From an uncultured Clostridia bacterium (GTDB lineage: Bacteria; Bacillota; Clostridia; Oscillospirales; Acutalibacteraceae), in the NCBI GenBank assembly GCA_947171615.1, contig CAMVYG010000104.1, positions 1-7,521 of the forward strand: a DNA stretch of 7,521 bases. The letters run 5' to 3'. Numbering within the stretch: position 1 is the first letter of the stretch; each line of letters begins with the position of its first letter. Under the pieces are notes generated by a model, which was not told where the DNA came from, made no database searches, and saw only the letters and a list, made by a program, of their open reading frames with translations. Positions 5,770 through 7,521 of this stretch are shown here, one piece after another. Made by a program: the position numbers and the translations under genes.

Positions 5770-5979
5770 TCAAACCAAAATTTTTTGAGCCATTTCCCGG
5801 CTGATCGCCACCCTGGCTTCTTTCACGTTGACGATGATATTCCCGCCTAAGGAAGTGATCACCTTTACCGTACTGCCGACTATAAAGCCCAGATTTTCCA
5901 GATGCTTTTTTACCTCCGGCGTTCCCCCAACCTTTTTAATAATTGCTTCTTCTCCGATTTCTGCAAATGTCAGCGGCAT
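5770..5979 (-). CDS. feoA: Ferrous iron transport protein A (first copy)
   Basis: This 69-residue FeoA domain protein is the first gene of the feo operon. It shows the family layout: MPLTFAEIGEEAII, then the VKKHLENLGFIVGSTVKVI core (about 23-41, matching RRIMDMG...G of the other copy), and an end of the type NVKEARVAISREMA. AAAGGAAGG lies about 9 bases before the ATG at 5979. It is followed by feoA2, 90 bases away on the same strand. It is directly downstream of a strong promoter with three palindromic operator-like sites, so it should be among the most tightly metal-controlled genes here. How the two FeoA proteins divide their work on FeoB is unknown. Confidence 0.94.
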   Translation of the reverse strand: MPLTFAEIGEEAIIKKVGGTPEVKKHLENLGFIVGSTVKVITSLGGNIIVNVKEARVAISREMAQKILV

Positions 5980-6014
5980 TTCAAAAGCCTTCCTTTCTCT
6001 GCTTTCGGCACTTT

Positions 6015-6030
6015 GTTAGCAAGAACTAAC
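6015..6030. promoter_or_regulatory. Operator-like palindrome A, feoA1 leader
   Basis: GTTAG-CAAGAA-CTAAC is a perfect 5+6+5 dyad centred about 46 bases downstream of the predicted feoA1 transcription start and about 43 bases before the start codon. It has the same geometry as sites B and C. A protein bound here could block elongation or cooperate with site B, whose centre is 34 bases away. Confidence 0.75.
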
Positions 6031-6047
6031 CATCGATCTGATTTTTG

Positions 6048-6065
6048 GGTTAGCCGAAGCTAACC
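6048..6065. promoter_or_regulatory. Operator-like palindrome B, at the feoA1 transcription start
   Basis: GGTTAGC-CGAA-GCTAACC is a perfect 7-base dyad with a 4-base centre, containing GTTAG-N6-CTAAC at 6049-6064. It covers about +3 to +20 relative to the predicted start, a classic repressor position. It is the most symmetric of the four sites. The half-site resembles that of DtxR-family iron repressors (GTTAG/CTAAC), but in the DtxR consensus the halves are closer together, so the regulator is not identified. Confidence 0.8.
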
Positions 6066-6074
6066 TTCATGCCT

Positions 6075-6102
6075 ATTATATTTCCTCTTTCCAATTTGTC
6101 AA
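6075..6102 (-). promoter_or_regulatory. Vegetative promoter of the feo operon
   Basis: On the minus strand a perfect TTGACA (6102-6097) and a perfect TATAAT (6080-6075) are 16 bases apart. Transcription should start near 6068, giving a leader of about 90 bases before feoA1. Operator-like sites flank it on both sides (B and A downstream, C upstream), as expected for a strong promoter kept off when iron is plentiful. Confidence 0.9.
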
Positions 6103-6137
6103 TAGAACCGCTAAAATTTCGGCAATATGGCTATTTA

Positions 6138-6153
6138 GTTAGTGGTAACTAAC
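6138..6153. promoter_or_regulatory. Operator-like palindrome C, upstream of the feo promoter
   Basis: GTTAGT-GGTA-ACTAAC is a perfect 6-base dyad with the same GTTAG-N6-CTAAC core as sites A and B. It is centred about 78 bases upstream of the predicted start, outside the core promoter, where it could support looping or cooperative binding. It lies 44 bases from the end of the histidine phosphatase gene. Confidence 0.75.
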
Positions 6154-6196
6154 CTTTTGCGTTATGCACTTTTTCCAATTCCTCTTCTGTACAAAC

Positions 6197-6928
6197 TCAA
6201 TCCAGCCGTTCCCCCTCGTTTTCATAGCACTCGCTGAAACGGGCGGCGAAAGCCGGAGGCTCATCATGGATTGCAAGATGGGAAGTATCCCCAAAGGCAT
6301 TGACCCGGAAGCTGGCGATCCCTTTCCTGCGCTCCTCTGTGATCACCGTGGTCACAGAGGTCGGGGCCGCTACAAAGCCATGCCAAAGCACCATGGGAGA
6401 CACATTCAATAAATGACTGAGCAAGACGCATTCCACGCCGAAGTGACAGAAAAACACCAAGCCGTCGTTATTCCCCCGTTCCACCCGATACAAAGAACCT
6501 TCCCTCCGGTAGCCGTATTCCGCCAAAAGCTGATCCAGGCTGGAAGTCACCCACCGGTATTCCTCCGCCGCGTTTCCCGCCGCCATTGTCTCATTTTGAA
6601 GCCATTCTTCGTGGGAAAACAGCTTCGGATCCTTCGTCCAGTCCTGGGGCAGCCAGTCCCAGCAGATAGATTCCCGCTCCATCCGGTCCGGCCGATGGAT
6701 CATGCCCTGAAATTCCCGGAGCCACTGATATTCCACGGCAGTTTTCCCCAGCTTTTCCAGCGTGGGCCGAGCGGTGTCTTTGGCTCTTCCCAAAGGAGAA
6801 CAGAAATAGGCCGCAGCCGGGAGCTTTACCAGGCGTTCCGAGAGATATTCGGCCTCCCGCCAGCCCTTTTCGGTGAGAGAATCAATAGAATAATCGGGAT
6901 CTCCATGACGAACAAAATAAAGCTTCAT
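6197..6928 (-). CDS. Histidine phosphatase family protein (phosphoglycerate mutase-like)
   Basis: This 243-residue cytosolic protein belongs to the branched histidine phosphatase superfamily, which uses a phospho-histidine intermediate. The nucleophile is His8 in YFVRHGD, with Arg7. Arg48 lies in CSPLGRAKDTA, Glu72 in LREF, and the second catalytic His is His162 in FFCHFGVE. The substrate cannot be read from sequence. The middle region (about 75-130, Trp-rich) is larger than in a minimal phosphatase and may form a lid. I chose ATG 6928 over an upstream in-frame start at 7027 because it begins right at the conserved MKLYFVRHG and AAAGGAGA lies 9 bases before it. Its ATG overlaps the stop of the flavodoxin-like gene as ATGA, which suggests coupled translation. 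It is probably not true phosphoglycerate mutase. Confidence 0.93.
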   Translation of the reverse strand: MKLYFVRHGDPDYSIDSLTEKGWREAEYLSERLVKLPAAAYFCSPLGRAKDTARPTLEKLGKTAVEYQWLREFQGMIHRPDRMERESICWDWLPQDWTKDPKLFSHEEWLQNETMAAGNAAEEYRWVTSSLDQLLAEYGYRREGSLYRVERGNNDGLVFFCHFGVECVLLSHLLNVSPMVLWHGFVAAPTSVTTVITEERRKGIASFRVNAFGDTSHLAIHDEPPAFAARFSECYENEGERLD

Positions 6929-7521
6929 AAGGCATTCTCCTTTCCGTCGGAAATTCCCGGCATTCCATCTTTCTGCCGCCCTGACGAAACAGAGCTTTTT
7001 TCCTCCGCCTGTTCCCCATTGATCCATTCCACCAGGGGCTCCAGATACTTTTCCGAGGAAATATCGTAAGAGCTGGAAATAGCAGACTCAAAAGCTTGTT
7101 CCTCCGGGGTTTGCCCGCTTTTCTTTTTCATCATGGAGGCTGCCATTTTCATGAGAAAACGATCCGCAAATCCCATTTTTTCATAGCACAGGCCGCTGGG
7201 CAGATAAAAATGAGGCAAGGAGGTAAGCTCATCCTCCGTTAAATTCTGCCGCCAGAAGCTTTCTACCGTTTCCTGTGCTTCAAGGGGCGTCGCCCCTGTT
7301 ACAAACAGGGCATGACGCCGGACGCCTACTTTCTGAAGCAGCTTTTTCAGCTTGGAATAACCGTCTATCCTGCCTGCCCAGGCTCTGCTTCCGAATACGA
7401 CCGTTTCGTATTCCGAAAGCTTTTTCCAGGTTGCTTCTCTCAGGCACAGAAGCGCGCAGCCTGTTTTCCCCGCCGCCAGTTCCGCATATTTTTGCGTAAA
7501 ACCTGTTTTACTCTGATACAC
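6925..7521 (-). CDS. Flavodoxin-domain protein, N-terminus beyond the right edge
   Basis: The visible 198 residues begin inside the first beta strand, at VYQSKTGFT. The phosphate-binding loop S-K-T-G-F-T (4-9) identifies an FMN-binding flavodoxin domain. SRAWAGRIDGY (about 45-55) and FVTGATPLE (about 73-81) fit the other flavin-contacting strands. Only a few residues, including the start codon, should be missing. It most resembles the flavodoxin domain family that includes HemG-like protoporphyrinogen oxidases, but a general electron-transfer or reductase role is as likely. After about residue 175 there is a polar tail with no clear fold (residues about 176-198, rich in Ser, Gly and Lys). Its TGA stop overlaps the ATG of the histidine phosphatase gene, so the two are probably one operon. 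Confidence 0.85.
   Translation of the reverse strand: MYQSKTGFTQKYAELAAGKTGCALLCLREATWKKLSEYETVVFGSRAWAGRIDGYSKLKKLLQKVGVRRHALFVTGATPLEAQETVESFWRQNLTEDELTSLPHFYLPSGLCYEKMGFADRFLMKMAASMMKKKSGQTPEEQAFESAISSSYDISSEKYLEPLVEWINGEQAEEKSSVSSGRQKDGMPGISDGKENAL

Noticed and set aside
6929..7027. N-terminal extension of the histidine phosphatase to a start at 7027
   Set aside because: The added 33 residues lie inside the flavodoxin-like gene in another frame and precede the normal MKLYFVRHG start, which has its own ribosome binding site.
6413..7069. Plus-strand open frame of 218 codons
   Set aside because: It is antisense to the histidine phosphatase and flavodoxin-like genes, both of which show clear active-site motifs.
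1..7521. Mobile element, prophage, CRISPR array or defence system
   Set aside because: No transposase, integrase, phage structural gene, terminal inverted repeats or regularly spaced repeats are present. The amidase alone is not enough to call a prophage remnant.

Overview
The window looks like chromosomal DNA from a spore-forming, anaerobic Firmicute, most likely a gut-type member of the Clostridia. The support is indirect. There is a Feo-type ferrous iron transport operon with two FeoA genes and a FeoB-associated Cys-rich membrane protein. Ribosome binding sites are strong AGGAGG-like sequences, and the vegetative promoters are clear TTGACA/TATAAT types. A small signal-less amidase sits behind a sequence resembling a mother-cell sporulation promoter. 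I cannot name a genus. All genes are on the minus strand except the amidase at 1950-2513.

Left part (1-1949). An aldo/keto reductase runs off the left edge (1-780, minus). Upstream of it is a 49-residue single-pass membrane protein (920-1069) with its own good promoter. Next is rpsT for ribosomal protein S20 (1277-1537), with its own promoter and a strong terminator. Last is a tRNA-Arg(CCU) gene (1697-1771) with an encoded CCA, a consensus promoter and a hairpin touching its 3' end. Each is a short, separately promoted unit.

Middle (1950-6196). The plus-strand amidase converges on the feo operon, and one bidirectional-looking hairpin (2523-2569) separates them. On the minus strand the feo order is feoA1 (5770-5979), feoA2 (5452-5679), feoB (2807-5317), then the Cys-rich membrane protein (2582-2785). 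Together they should import Fe(II): FeoB is the GTPase-coupled membrane permease, the FeoA proteins are small SH3-like cytosolic partners, and the Cys-rich protein is a membrane accessory. Three perfect copies of a palindrome GTTAG-N6-CTAAC surround the feoA1 promoter. A fourth, near-perfect copy lies between feoA2 and feoB, where there are also two terminator-like hairpins. This suggests metal-dependent repression plus a separate control point for feoB. FeoB itself carries an unusually long and very acidic segment after its first membrane helix.

Right part (6197-7521). A flavodoxin-like protein (its first residues are off the right edge) overlaps a histidine phosphatase (phosphoglycerate mutase-like) by an ATGA, so the two are probably co-translated. 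No clear terminator separates this pair from feo, but feo has its own promoter.

I did not find a wholly new system, mobile element or CRISPR array. The most rewarding parts are the feo regulatory layout, the FeoB insertion and the candidate sporulation promoter of the amidase.
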